Assembly: GCA_015488855.1 (NCBI GenBank)
Contig: WFMY01000023.1
Coordinates: forward strand, 1 to 11,573
DNA length: 11,573 nucleotides
Direction: 5' to 3'
Source: Helicobacteraceae bacterium
Lineage (GTDB): Bacteria > Campylobacterota > Campylobacteria > Campylobacterales > Sulfurimonadaceae
The stretch's first letter is position 1; each line of letters opens with the position of its first letter. Made by a program: the position numbers and the translations under genes. Positions 5,180 through 11,573 of this stretch are shown here, one piece after another. Below the pieces are notes generated by a model that was not told where the DNA came from, did not search any database, and saw nothing but the letters and a program-made list of their open reading frames with translations.

Positions 5180-5968
5180 ATGAAGAGCAATACAGTGATA
5201 GCGAAGAAGAGATTTGGACAAAATTTCTTAAAAGATGTAAGTGTATTGCATAAGATCATCCAATCGATGCCCAATAACGATAACAAAGTTGTAGAAATTG
5301 GACCTGGTTTAGGTGATTTAACTAAATATTTAGTAGATGTCCGAAGCGTAGAAGCTTTTGAGGTCGATACCGAATTATGTAAAATATTGCAAGATAAGTT
5401 TAAAGACGAGATCAACACCAAACAATTCCAGCTTCATTGCGGGGATGTGCTCAATGTTTGGAAGACTAGCTCGGATGAATGTTTGATAAATGAACGCTAT
5501 GATTTGGTGGCAAACCTACCATATTACATAGCTACAAACATCATCTTAAAAGCACTCGCTGATCCAATGTGTAAAAACATACTTGTAATGACTCAGTTAG
5601 AAGTTGCAGAGAAGTTTTGCGCGGAAGCAGGGGAGAAAGTATTTGGTTCTTTGGGTATTATAACCCAAAGTGTAGGAACAGCACATATTGTTGTGAGGGT
5701 TCCCCCAACTGCTTTTGAGCCACCGCCAAAGATTAACTCTGCAGTTTTCTTGATACAAAAAGATAAAAATAGAAAAGATAAAGAGTTCGAGAATATGCTT
5801 AGAGTTGCATTTACTCAACCTCGAAAAACTTTACTCAAAAACCTATCTTCAAAGTATGACAAAACTGAACTTCTTCATATTTTTGAAGAATTAAATTTTA
5901 CATTGACGATTCGTCCTCATCAAGTTTCTACCTCAGACTATCACCACCTATATAAAAAAATAATATAA
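5180..5968 (+). CDS. ksgA: 16S rRNA (A1518/A1519) dimethyladenosine transferase
   Basis: Transfers four methyl groups from SAM to two adjacent adenines in helix 45 of 16S rRNA, a late check in 30S assembly; loss gives kasugamycin resistance. From this ATG the protein has 262 aa, close to the family norm. It shows KKRFGQNFLKD at the N-terminus, the SAM-binding EIGPGLGDLT, NLPYYIAT (the NLPY catalytic motif) and a C-terminal domain containing FTQPRKTLLKNL. An in-frame TTG six bases upstream (5174) is possible, but the ATG sits closer to the usual spacing before KKRFGQNF. No strong ribosome-binding site is visible, and the ATG overlaps the stop of a six-codon frame. It probably forms an operon with rnj, 12 bp downstream. 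Confidence 0.94.
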   Translation: MKSNTVIAKKRFGQNFLKDVSVLHKIIQSMPNNDNKVVEIGPGLGDLTKYLVDVRSVEAFEVDTELCKILQDKFKDEINTKQFQLHCGDVLNVWKTSSDECLINERYDLVANLPYYIATNIILKALADPMCKNILVMTQLEVAEKFCAEAGEKVFGSLGIITQSVGTAHIVVRVPPTAFEPPPKINSAVFLIQKDKNRKDKEFENMLRVAFTQPRKTLLKNLSSKYDKTELLHIFEELNFTLTIRPHQVSTSDYHHLYKKII

Positions 5969-5980
5969 GGTGTACATACA

Positions 5981-7951
5981 ATGGAAGACAATAAAGGTAA
6001 CGCACAACCAAGCGTGAAACCAGAGGTAGATGGTAATGTAAAAGAGGCATCAAAAGATGGCAACCGTACTCCAAGCAAACCAAGAAACAATAATCAAAAT
6101 CGCAATAATCAAAACAAACCAAGAAACAATAGTGCCTCAAAGCCAAACAATAACCAAAACAGAAATAAAGGCGGAGGAAGAGGGCGTCGCCGTCAAAGCA
6201 CTCCTGTAGACGAAAATCTTAAAAAATATGTAGCTCTCAATCAAGAAGCACATAAACAAAGACTTAACCCACATTTTAAACTTGATCTTAATTCAAAAGC
6301 AAAAATTCGTATCACTCCACTCGGTGGACTTGGTGAGATTGGTGGAAATATCACTGTATTTGAAACAGAAAAAGAAGCAATTTTAATCGATGTTGGGATG
6401 AGTTTTCCAGATGAAGATATGCATGGTGTCGATATCTTAGTCCCTGATTTTACTTATATTCGTGAAATTAAAGACAAGATTAAAGCAGTCATTATTACAC
6501 ATGCTCACGAAGATCATATCGGTGCAATGCCATATCTTTACAAAGAGATGCAGTTCCCAATATATGCTTCACCACTACCACTTGCAATGATTGCTAATAA
6601 GTTCGATGAGCATCACATTAAAGAGTTTAAAAAATACTTCAACCCAATTATAAAAAGAGAGATCTATGAGATAGGTGAAGATTTTAAAATCGAGTGGATG
6701 CACATGACTCACTCTATCTTAGATTCATCTTCACTTGCTATCACAACTGATGCAGGAACTATTATCCATACTGGTGATTTTAAAATCGATCATACTCCAG
6801 TGGATGGATATACAGCAGATCTACATAGACTCGCATATTATGGAGATAAAGGTGTACTTTGTCTTTTATCTGATTCTACCAACTCTTACAATGCTCTACC
6901 AACTCCATCAGAGCTAAGTGTAGCACCAGCTCTTGATAGAGTTTTTTCTAAAGCAACTGGTCGTGTTATACTTTCAACCTTTAGCTCAAATGTCCATCGT
7001 GTACAACAAGCTATCCAGTATGGTGTAAAATATGGTCGTAAAGTATGTGTCATAGGGCGTTCGATGGAGCGTAATATCGAGATTGCTATGCAGTATGATT
7101 ATGTAAAACTCAATAAAAATATCTTTATTGAGCCAGATCAGGTTGCACACATGAGTGATCATGAAGTGCTTATCATAACGACAGGTTCTCAAGGAGAGCC
7201 AAGTTCTGCACTTTTTAGAATGAGTATTGGTGAGCATAGACATATTAAGATCAAACCGACAGATCTCATTGTACTTTCTTCGCGTGCTATTCCTGGAAAT
7301 GAAGGGAGCATCTCTGGTATGTTAAATCATCTACAACGAGCAGGTGCTACTATAGCAAGAGACAAAGATATCCATGCTTCTGGTCACGCTTCTATAGTAG
7401 AGCAAAAACTTATGCTCCGCCTCACTAATCCTAAATTCTTTTTACCTATTCATGGTGAATATAATCATGTAATGGCACATAAAGAGACTGGTATGATGTG
7501 TGGAGTTCCAGAGAGAAATATTCATATCATGAATGATGGTGATACCATCGAAGTAGCTCCAAAATATATGAGAAAAGTCAAATCAGTGCGTACTGGTAAA
7601 ACTTACATAGACAATCAAAATAATCATAAAATTGATGATGATGTTGTACTGGACCGTCAAAAATTAGCGTCTGATGGTGTAGTTATGATTGTAGCTCAGG
7701 TAGATAGACAACATACGAAGATGACAGCTAAGCCAAGAGTGACAACATTTGGTATCGTACCAGACAAGCAAGATAAGCAGTTTGCAAAAGAGATGGAAGA
7801 TATCTTAGAGCAATTTCTCCTCCACATGAAAGGTGGATTACTTGATAACACAAAAGCTTTAGAAAATGATTTACGCCAAATAATTCGTAAACATATCTTT
7901 AGAAAAATGAAAAAATACCCACTCATAGTACCAAATATTATTGTTATATGA
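5981..7951 (+). CDS. rnj: Ribonuclease J with Asn/Arg-rich N-terminal extension
   Basis: A metallo-beta-lactamase/beta-CASP ribonuclease with endo- and 5'-3' exonuclease activity, the main RNA decay and processing enzyme in Helicobacter-type bacteria. The 656-aa protein begins with about 100 residues of low-complexity, probably disordered sequence rich in Asn, Gln, Arg and Gly (NNNQNRNNQNKPRNN; GGGRGRRRQ). The catalytic core starts at KIRITPLGGLGEIGGNI and carries the zinc motif HAHEDH (174-179), HTGDFKID and the later LPIHGEYNH. A C-terminal domain ends KYPLIVPNIIVI. AAGG overlapping the ksgA stop supplies the ribosome-binding site. Comparable extensions occur in Helicobacter RNase J. The tail is likely RNA-binding or a partner-docking segment; this is inference. 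Confidence 0.95.
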   Translation: MEDNKGNAQPSVKPEVDGNVKEASKDGNRTPSKPRNNNQNRNNQNKPRNNSASKPNNNQNRNKGGGRGRRRQSTPVDENLKKYVALNQEAHKQRLNPHFKLDLNSKAKIRITPLGGLGEIGGNITVFETEKEAILIDVGMSFPDEDMHGVDILVPDFTYIREIKDKIKAVIITHAHEDHIGAMPYLYKEMQFPIYASPLPLAMIANKFDEHHIKEFKKYFNPIIKREIYEIGEDFKIEWMHMTHSILDSSSLAITTDAGTIIHTGDFKIDHTPVDGYTADLHRLAYYGDKGVLCLLSDSTNSYNALPTPSELSVAPALDRVFSKATGRVILSTFSSNVHRVQQAIQYGVKYGRKVCVIGRSMERNIEIAMQYDYVKLNKNIFIEPDQVAHMSDHEVLIITTGSQGEPSSALFRMSIGEHRHIKIKPTDLIVLSSRAIPGNEGSISGMLNHLQRAGATIARDKDIHASGHASIVEQKLMLRLTNPKFFLPIHGEYNHVMAHKETGMMCGVPERNIHIMNDGDTIEVAPKYMRKVKSVRTGKTYIDNQNNHKIDDDVVLDRQKLASDGVVMIVAQVDRQHTKMTAKPRVTTFGIVPDKQDKQFAKEMEDILEQFLLHMKGGLLDNTKALENDLRQIIRKHIFRKMKKYPLIVPNIIVI

Positions 7952-7962
7952 GAAGCGTAAAG

Positions 7963-7987
7963 AAAACGAGAATTTCTTCTCGTTTTT
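7963..7987. terminator. Bidirectional rho-independent terminator, copy 1
   Basis: AAAACGAGAA and TTCTCGTTTT form a perfect 10-bp stem with loop TTTC, ending in a run of five T. The A run on the left arm gives a U tract on the minus strand, so it should stop transcripts from rnj and from the opposing gene. Outer AAGC/GCTT (7953-7956/7989-7992) can extend the stem. It begins 12 bp after the rnj stop. Confidence 0.85.
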
Positions 7988-8041
7988 AGCTTCGGAACCA
8001 CAGCCATTGTCCGAAGGACTGGCGAGGACTAAAGCGTAAAG

Positions 8042-8066
8042 AAAACGAGAATTTCTTCTCGTTTTT
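8042..8066. terminator. Bidirectional rho-independent terminator, copy 2
   Basis: Identical 10-bp stem, TTTC loop and T run to copy 1, exactly 79 bp further on. Together the copies make read-through between the convergent genes unlikely. Confidence 0.85.
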
Positions 8067-8120
8067 AGCTTCCCAACCACAGCCATTGTCCGAAGGACTG
8101 GCGAGGACTAAAGCGTAAAG

Positions 8121-8145
8121 AAAACGAGAATTTCTTCTCGTTTTT
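8121..8145. terminator. Bidirectional rho-independent terminator, copy 3
   Basis: Identical stem, loop and T run, 79 bp after copy 2. It lies about 30 bp beyond the stop of the minus-strand membrane-protein gene, so it is the first terminator met by that transcript. Confidence 0.85.
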
Positions 8146-8176
8146 AGCTTCCCAACCACAGCCATTGTCCAAAAGA

Positions 8177-10105
8177 CTAGAAAATAAAGTTTCCAGTTGC
8201 AAATGGTCCATGCCAAATGTCATATCTACTCATCTCAAGTTCTAGTTGATTTTGCTTAATAGTCTTATCACTTTTCTGGTCTTGTCCTGTAGCAGTGTAT
8301 GCCCCTCGAACTCTGTATCCAGCAGTAAAAGAATAACCAAGTCCACGAGCTGCTTTGTATCTTTGTTGAAAGATATAGCCTAATTCTAATTCTCCATTAA
8401 GGACTAAGGAACCTGTGTAGTTGATTTTTTTTCCTCTACCTTGATTAGAATTTAAGACAGCTTTTTTAGCTTCAGATGAGAGTTTGTAATCAGCCCAACC
8501 GATGCCACCTAATCCTTGCATATACCAGCGAGATAGGTTTACTTCATATCGTTTTGCGTAAGAGATTTCATCATATCCAAAAACTAAAGAATAATAATTG
8601 ATTTTAAAATTTTTATCCATACCATGGACTACGATATTTTTTGAACTATCTGAAAACCCAATGGCAGAGGGGGTGGTGTAGTTTGTATATTCTAGTCCAG
8701 CAAACATCCCTCTTTCACCCATCATATAAGCTCCATAAGTAACAAGCTCTGATGAAAATTCTTTAGTTTCTCCTCCTGGAGTGATAGCTGATCCACCACC
8801 ATTGTTGTTTTCTACATAAGTAGCAACACCATTAATATTTCCCTTAAGCACTTTAAGTCTTAAAGCACTATTGTCAGAGATTAGACCATCAAAATCAACT
8901 AAGAAGTTAAGCATCTTACTTGATTTTGCAGCTAATCCACCTATCTGCTTAGCTTCATTTTGCAGATAAGCAACCGAAAGATGCACTGTATCAAAACGAC
9001 CTTCAAAGTAAAGTGATTTGTAGAGTGATTTACTAATATCATACTTTACCTTGCCATAAACTATCTTTGAATCTTTTGCTGGATCATCAATACTTGAAGA
9101 TGCAGTCCAATAAATTTGAGAAGCACCAACACCTACAAGGAGGTCGATGATGCTCTCTTTTTCAAAGCCTTTTATATGTTTTGGTATCTCATCTCCAAGG
9201 GTTGCATACTCTTTAGGTGTGATAACTAAATCTACATCAGTTCTGTTGGTAGTATCTTTTGTACCTAAGTAAAATACATTCTTTTTGATGTAGATGTCTG
9301 GATCAAAACCTACATTCCTTTGTGCTGAGTTAAAGATCCAGCCCTGTTGAACTTTTTTATTTTTAAAGTTTACATGAGCACCCATAAGTCCTTTGTTATA
9401 GATATTTACATTTTTATATACAGCCATATAAATATTGTCTTTGTCTTTTGGATAAACACTGATTACTCCATTTCTATCGCCATGTTTACTAAGAACAACA
9501 TTAGCACTGATCCATTGAGTTAGATTGGTTACTATGATCTCATCTGAGGCATCAAGAATAGCTGCTATTGCTATATCTCCTTGTGGATTATTACCAATTG
9601 TTGCTTTGTCAATTGTTTCATTTTTTAAAATCACTTCCCCGTTTTTATATATAGCGTTTGTTCCAACTTGGATGATATTTCTATCTTTTGTGATGAGAGA
9701 TGGACCATAAGCAAACAAGCTTCTCTGTGGAATATTATATTCTTTATGCTTTTGATCAACCAAATAGTATTTAGTCTTTCTATTTTTCTTAGATCCATAA
9801 GTGTAGGAGTAGTAGAGATAAGCAACTTGAGCATAGCGACCCTTAGCGATAGCACTTACACTGTCTGATGAAGAAAAAGATCTAATTACTTTTCCATCTT
9901 GATTTTCTATGACACTCCAACAATCACCTTTTTTAGGACATCTAGTTCCAACTGAAACATTTGGAACTCCAATTTGATTAAAGTAAGCATTTCTGCTTAC
10001 CTTTTGGTTATAAATCTTGCCTAACACAAACTCCTCTTTTTCTTGAATAACTTCCTTAGCAAATATGCTCAACACGAAGACAACAAGCAATACAACTATA
10101 CGCAT
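8177..10105 (-). CDS. Exported, probable outer-membrane beta-barrel protein of unknown function, 642 aa
   Basis: I do not recognise a named family. The N-terminus MRIVVLLVVFVLSIFA followed by KEV is a typical signal peptide. Residues about 20-330 are rich in short beta strands with two nearby cysteines (Cys56, Cys62) that may form a disulfide; a periplasmic or surface beta domain is plausible. From about 345 on, alternating amphipathic strands (SLYFEGRFDTVHLSVAYLQN; GMFAGLEYTNY; LNGELELGYIFQQRY; GLGYSFTAGYRVRGAY) and polar Gly/Asn loops (NNNGGGSAITPGG) suggest a barrel. The chain ends ATGNFIF, with the terminal Phe expected for BAM insertion. AAGGGA precedes the ATG. It is a single gene, convergent with rnj and divergent from folE; its stop lies in a repeat unit. 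Function might be transport, adhesion or sensing; the sequence does not say. Confidence 0.8.
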   Translation of the reverse strand: MRIVVLLVVFVLSIFAKEVIQEKEEFVLGKIYNQKVSRNAYFNQIGVPNVSVGTRCPKKGDCWSVIENQDGKVIRSFSSSDSVSAIAKGRYAQVAYLYYSYTYGSKKNRKTKYYLVDQKHKEYNIPQRSLFAYGPSLITKDRNIIQVGTNAIYKNGEVILKNETIDKATIGNNPQGDIAIAAILDASDEIIVTNLTQWISANVVLSKHGDRNGVISVYPKDKDNIYMAVYKNVNIYNKGLMGAHVNFKNKKVQQGWIFNSAQRNVGFDPDIYIKKNVFYLGTKDTTNRTDVDLVITPKEYATLGDEIPKHIKGFEKESIIDLLVGVGASQIYWTASSSIDDPAKDSKIVYGKVKYDISKSLYKSLYFEGRFDTVHLSVAYLQNEAKQIGGLAAKSSKMLNFLVDFDGLISDNSALRLKVLKGNINGVATYVENNNGGGSAITPGGETKEFSSELVTYGAYMMGERGMFAGLEYTNYTTPSAIGFSDSSKNIVVHGMDKNFKINYYSLVFGYDEISYAKRYEVNLSRWYMQGLGGIGWADYKLSSEAKKAVLNSNQGRGKKINYTGSLVLNGELELGYIFQQRYKAARGLGYSFTAGYRVRGAYTATGQDQKSDKTIKQNQLELEMSRYDIWHGPFATGNFIF

Positions 10106-10236
10106 CTGATCCCTTTTATTAAAATTGAACGGATTATGCTATTTTATATGTTAAAATTAGCTTTTATGCTAAAAATATGTTAAGCATTTTATGCTTTTAT
10201 TGTATAATTGCTACAATAATAAACAAAGGCTTTATC
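10106..10236. promoter_or_regulatory. Divergent promoter region with TTATGCT repeats and two dyads
   Basis: This AT-rich gap separates the membrane-protein gene from folE. TTATGCT occurs at 10134-10140, 10164-10170 and 10189-10195. Two inverted repeats include copies of it: TTAGC/GCTAA (10157-10161/10168-10172) and AAGCAT/ATGCTT (10182-10187/10191-10196). The second sits in the spacer of the folE promoter, an ideal place for a repressor. On the minus strand TATAAA (10143-10148) could be the -10 element of the membrane-protein gene. Which regulator binds is unknown. Confidence 0.4.
10180..10208 (+). promoter_or_regulatory. folE promoter (TTAAGC - 17 bp - TATAAT)
   Basis: TTAAGC (10180-10185) and TATAAT (10203-10208) are separated by exactly 17 bp. 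Transcription would start near 10215, downstream of the ATG at 10177, so that ATG cannot be the folE start on this transcript. Confidence 0.6.
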
Positions 10237-10821
10237 TTGTTTGACTCAAAAGAAAAAAAGTTTGAAAATGCTATAAAAACTATGATCACTTATGTGGGTG
10301 AAGACCCTAATCGTGAGGGCTTAGAAAAAACACCCCAAAGGGTGAGAAAAGCGTATGAATTTATGTATGGTGGGTATAAGCAAGATCCCAAAGAGGTTCT
10401 TTCATCAGCACTTTTTACATCTTCAAATGATGAGATGGTTCTCATCAAAGATATAGAATTTTACTCCACTTGTGAGCATCATCTTTTACCGATTATAGGT
10501 CGTGTGCATGTTGCGTATATCCCAGATGGTAAGGTGGTGGGACTCTCCAAGATCCCTCGTGTTGTTGATATCTTCGCTCATCGTATGCAGATTCAAGAAC
10601 AACTCACTGAGCAGATAGCAGATGCTATCATGGAGACGATAGCTCCTAAAGGGGTTGCTGTTGTTGTGGTTGCTCGTCATATGTGTATGGAGATGCGTGG
10701 AGTTGAGAAGATTAACTCTACTACAACCTCTTCAGCACTTCGAGGTTTATTTAAAAAAGATGAAAAAACAAGAAGCGAATTTTTCTCACTCATCAACTCC
10801 CCAACAGGTACACGCTATTAG
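10237..10821 (+). CDS. folE: GTP cyclohydrolase I (TTG start)
   Basis: Converts GTP to 7,8-dihydroneopterin triphosphate, the first step of tetrahydrofolate synthesis and a source of precursor for queuosine-type deazapurines. From the TTG the protein is 194 aa, about the family core length. Zinc ligands are Cys79 and His82 (STCEHH) and Cys150 (ARHMCMEMRG); GLSKIPRVV is also typical. The frame is open back to an ATG at 10177, but those 20 extra residues (MLSILCFYCIIATIINKGFI) are hydrophobic and unlike the enzyme. A promoter -10 lies inside them, and AAAGG stands eight bases before the TTG at 10237. I therefore choose the TTG, which gives MFDSKEKKFENAIK. It abuts fliI with no gap. Confidence 0.93.
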   Translation: MFDSKEKKFENAIKTMITYVGEDPNREGLEKTPQRVRKAYEFMYGGYKQDPKEVLSSALFTSSNDEMVLIKDIEFYSTCEHHLLPIIGRVHVAYIPDGKVVGLSKIPRVVDIFAHRMQIQEQLTEQIADAIMETIAPKGVAVVVVARHMCMEMRGVEKINSTTTSSALRGLFKKDEKTRSEFFSLINSPTGTRY

Positions 10822-11573
10822 ATGCCCCTCTCTTCGCTAAAAAATAAGATCTCAGCACTTAACCACTCTATCCATTTTGGTAAAGTGGTGAAGATAAATG
10901 CAACTGTCATTACAGCAGTAGGACTCAATGTAAGCATCAGTGATATGGTAAAAATCATCTCAGATGAATCAGCTCAAGAGACAGTGGGTATGGTGACAGA
11001 GATAGATGGAGATACTTTTTTTATCACTCCTTTTAGTTTTGTAGAGGGTTTTAGTGCTGGCGATAAAGTCTACATAGATTCAAATGGTCTCAACATCCCT
11101 GTCAGTGATGCACTCATAGGTAGAGTAGTTGACCCTTTTATGCGTCCCATAGACAGTAAAGGGAGTATAAAAAATACAAAACTTGTCCCTATCATTAAGC
11201 CACCTATCGCTGCTATGAAACGGGGAATGATTGATGAAGTCTTTGGTGTTGGTGTCAAGAGCATCGATGGACTTCTTACTTGCGGAAAAGGTCAAAAGCT
11301 TGGCATCTTCGCTGGAAGTGGAGTAGGAAAATCAACTTTGATGGGGATGATCGTGCGTGGTTCAGATGCCCCCATAAAAGTGGTAGCACTCATCGGTGAA
11401 CGGGGGCGTGAAGTCCCAGAGTTCATAGAAAAAAACCTTGGCGGTAATCTTGAAAATACTGTTATCATCGTAGCAACCTCAGATGATTCACCTCTGATGC
11501 GTAAGTATGGAGCATTTGCCGCTATGAGTGTTGCGGAACATTTTAAGGACCAAGGGCAAGATGTCCTCTTCAT
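10822..11573 (+). CDS. fliI: Flagellum-specific ATPase of the type III export apparatus, 3' end outside window
   Basis: The cytoplasmic hexameric ATPase that feeds flagellar substrates to the export gate, related to the F1 beta subunit. The visible 250 residues show an N-terminal beta-barrel region (about 15-95), then VDPFMRPID (103-111), the IKPPIAAMKRGMIDEVFGVG stretch (125-144), Walker A AGSGVGKST (164-172), IGERGREVPEF (191-201) carrying the catalytic glutamate, and VATSDDSPLMRKYGA, cut before the Walker B aspartate. These separate FliI from F1 or Rho relatives, though the flagellar assignment over injectisome ATPases rests partly on context. ATG follows the folE stop directly (TAGATG), implying coupled translation. 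No other flagellar gene is in view. Confidence 0.92.
   Translation, partial: MPLSSLKNKISALNHSIHFGKVVKINATVITAVGLNVSISDMVKIISDESAQETVGMVTEIDGDTFFITPFSFVEGFSAGDKVYIDSNGLNIPVSDALIGRVVDPFMRPIDSKGSIKNTKLVPIIKPPIAAMKRGMIDEVFGVGVKSIDGLLTCGKGQKLGIFAGSGVGKSTLMGMIVRGSDAPIKVVALIGERGREVPEFIEKNLGGNLENTVIIVATSDDSPLMRKYGAFAAMSVAEHFKDQGQDVLF

Larger units (their letters stand above)
7953..8180. repeat. Tandem array of three 79-bp units with built-in terminators
   Basis: Units run 7953-8031, 8032-8110 and 8111-8180 (the last truncated). Units 1 and 2 differ by two bases (TTCGGAACC against TTCCCAACC). Each has a strong A/T-flanked hairpin and a second hairpin GCCA-TT-GTCC-GAA-GGAC-TGGC (8003-8023 in unit 1); in unit 3 the second hairpin is eroded (GTCCAAAAGAC). 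The array fills the gap between the rnj stop (7951) and the stop of the convergent membrane-protein gene (8177-8179), which lies inside unit 3. Open frames across it on the minus strand repeat the same words in shifted frames, because 79 is not a multiple of 3, and are not genes. Confidence 0.9.

Noticed and set aside
7953..8180. CRISPR array
   Set aside because: The units are contiguous 79-bp tandem copies with no variable spacers.
7696..8216. Three overlapping minus-strand frames of 71-103 codons
   Set aside because: They run through the terminator repeats and the end of rnj and repeat the same peptide words in shifted frames; products of the 79-bp repeat, not genes.
10177..10236. N-terminal membrane anchor on GTP cyclohydrolase I
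   Set aside because: The hydrophobic residues are the translated promoter region upstream of the likely TTG start.

Overview
The window most resembles a chromosome of the Campylobacterota (Epsilonproteobacteria), probably a Sulfurimonas-like sulfur or hydrogen oxidiser. The evidence is the low-GC, tightly packed gene layout, the short PUA-less ProB, the RNase J with an Asn/Arg-rich N-terminal extension next to ksgA, and a folE-fliI pair. This is judged from protein content; no search was run. Almost everything is core housekeeping, and I see no insertion sequence, prophage, CRISPR array, tRNA or rRNA.

Layout. (1) 1-897 (+): RluA-family pseudouridine synthase, cut by the left edge. (2) 898-1372: a 475-bp stretch with no credible protein gene. 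Its left part is very AT-rich, with a long-range inverted repeat and three TTATTCAC-type DnaA-box-like words. Its right part has a -10-like hexamer and several hairpins that may be a structured RNA. (3) 1373-1612 (-): 79-aa protein of unknown function, divergent from (4) proB at 1778-2560 (+). (5) 5028 down to 2562 (-): compact operon hisF, nucleoside-phosphorylase-family gene, rlmN and a 34-aa one-helix membrane peptide, with two ATGA start/stop overlaps. (6) 5029-5179: divergent regulatory region containing a near-perfect parS (ParB-binding) palindrome. (7) 5180-7951 (+): ksgA and rnj, an rRNA/mRNA maturation pair. (8) 7953-8180: three tandem 79-bp units, each with a bidirectional hairpin terminator, filling the gap between two convergent genes. 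(9) 10105 down to 8177 (-): 642-aa exported, probably outer-membrane beta-barrel protein of unknown function. (10) 10106-10236: AT-rich divergent promoter region with repeated TTATGCT words. (11) 10237-11573 (+): folE (TTG start) followed with no gap by fliI, cut by the right edge.

How the genes relate. Several act on RNA: the RluA-type enzyme on pseudouridines, RlmN on 23S rRNA and tRNA adenine C2, KsgA on 16S rRNA dimethyladenosines, and RNase J on RNA decay and processing. The others serve proline synthesis (proB), histidine synthesis (hisF), nucleoside salvage, folate/pterin synthesis (folE) and flagellar export (fliI).

The least expected signals are non-coding: two 15/16 matches to the parS consensus, DnaA-box-like words in an AT-rich gap, a candidate structured RNA, and the triplicated terminator. 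The first two would fit an origin-proximal location, but nothing here proves that.
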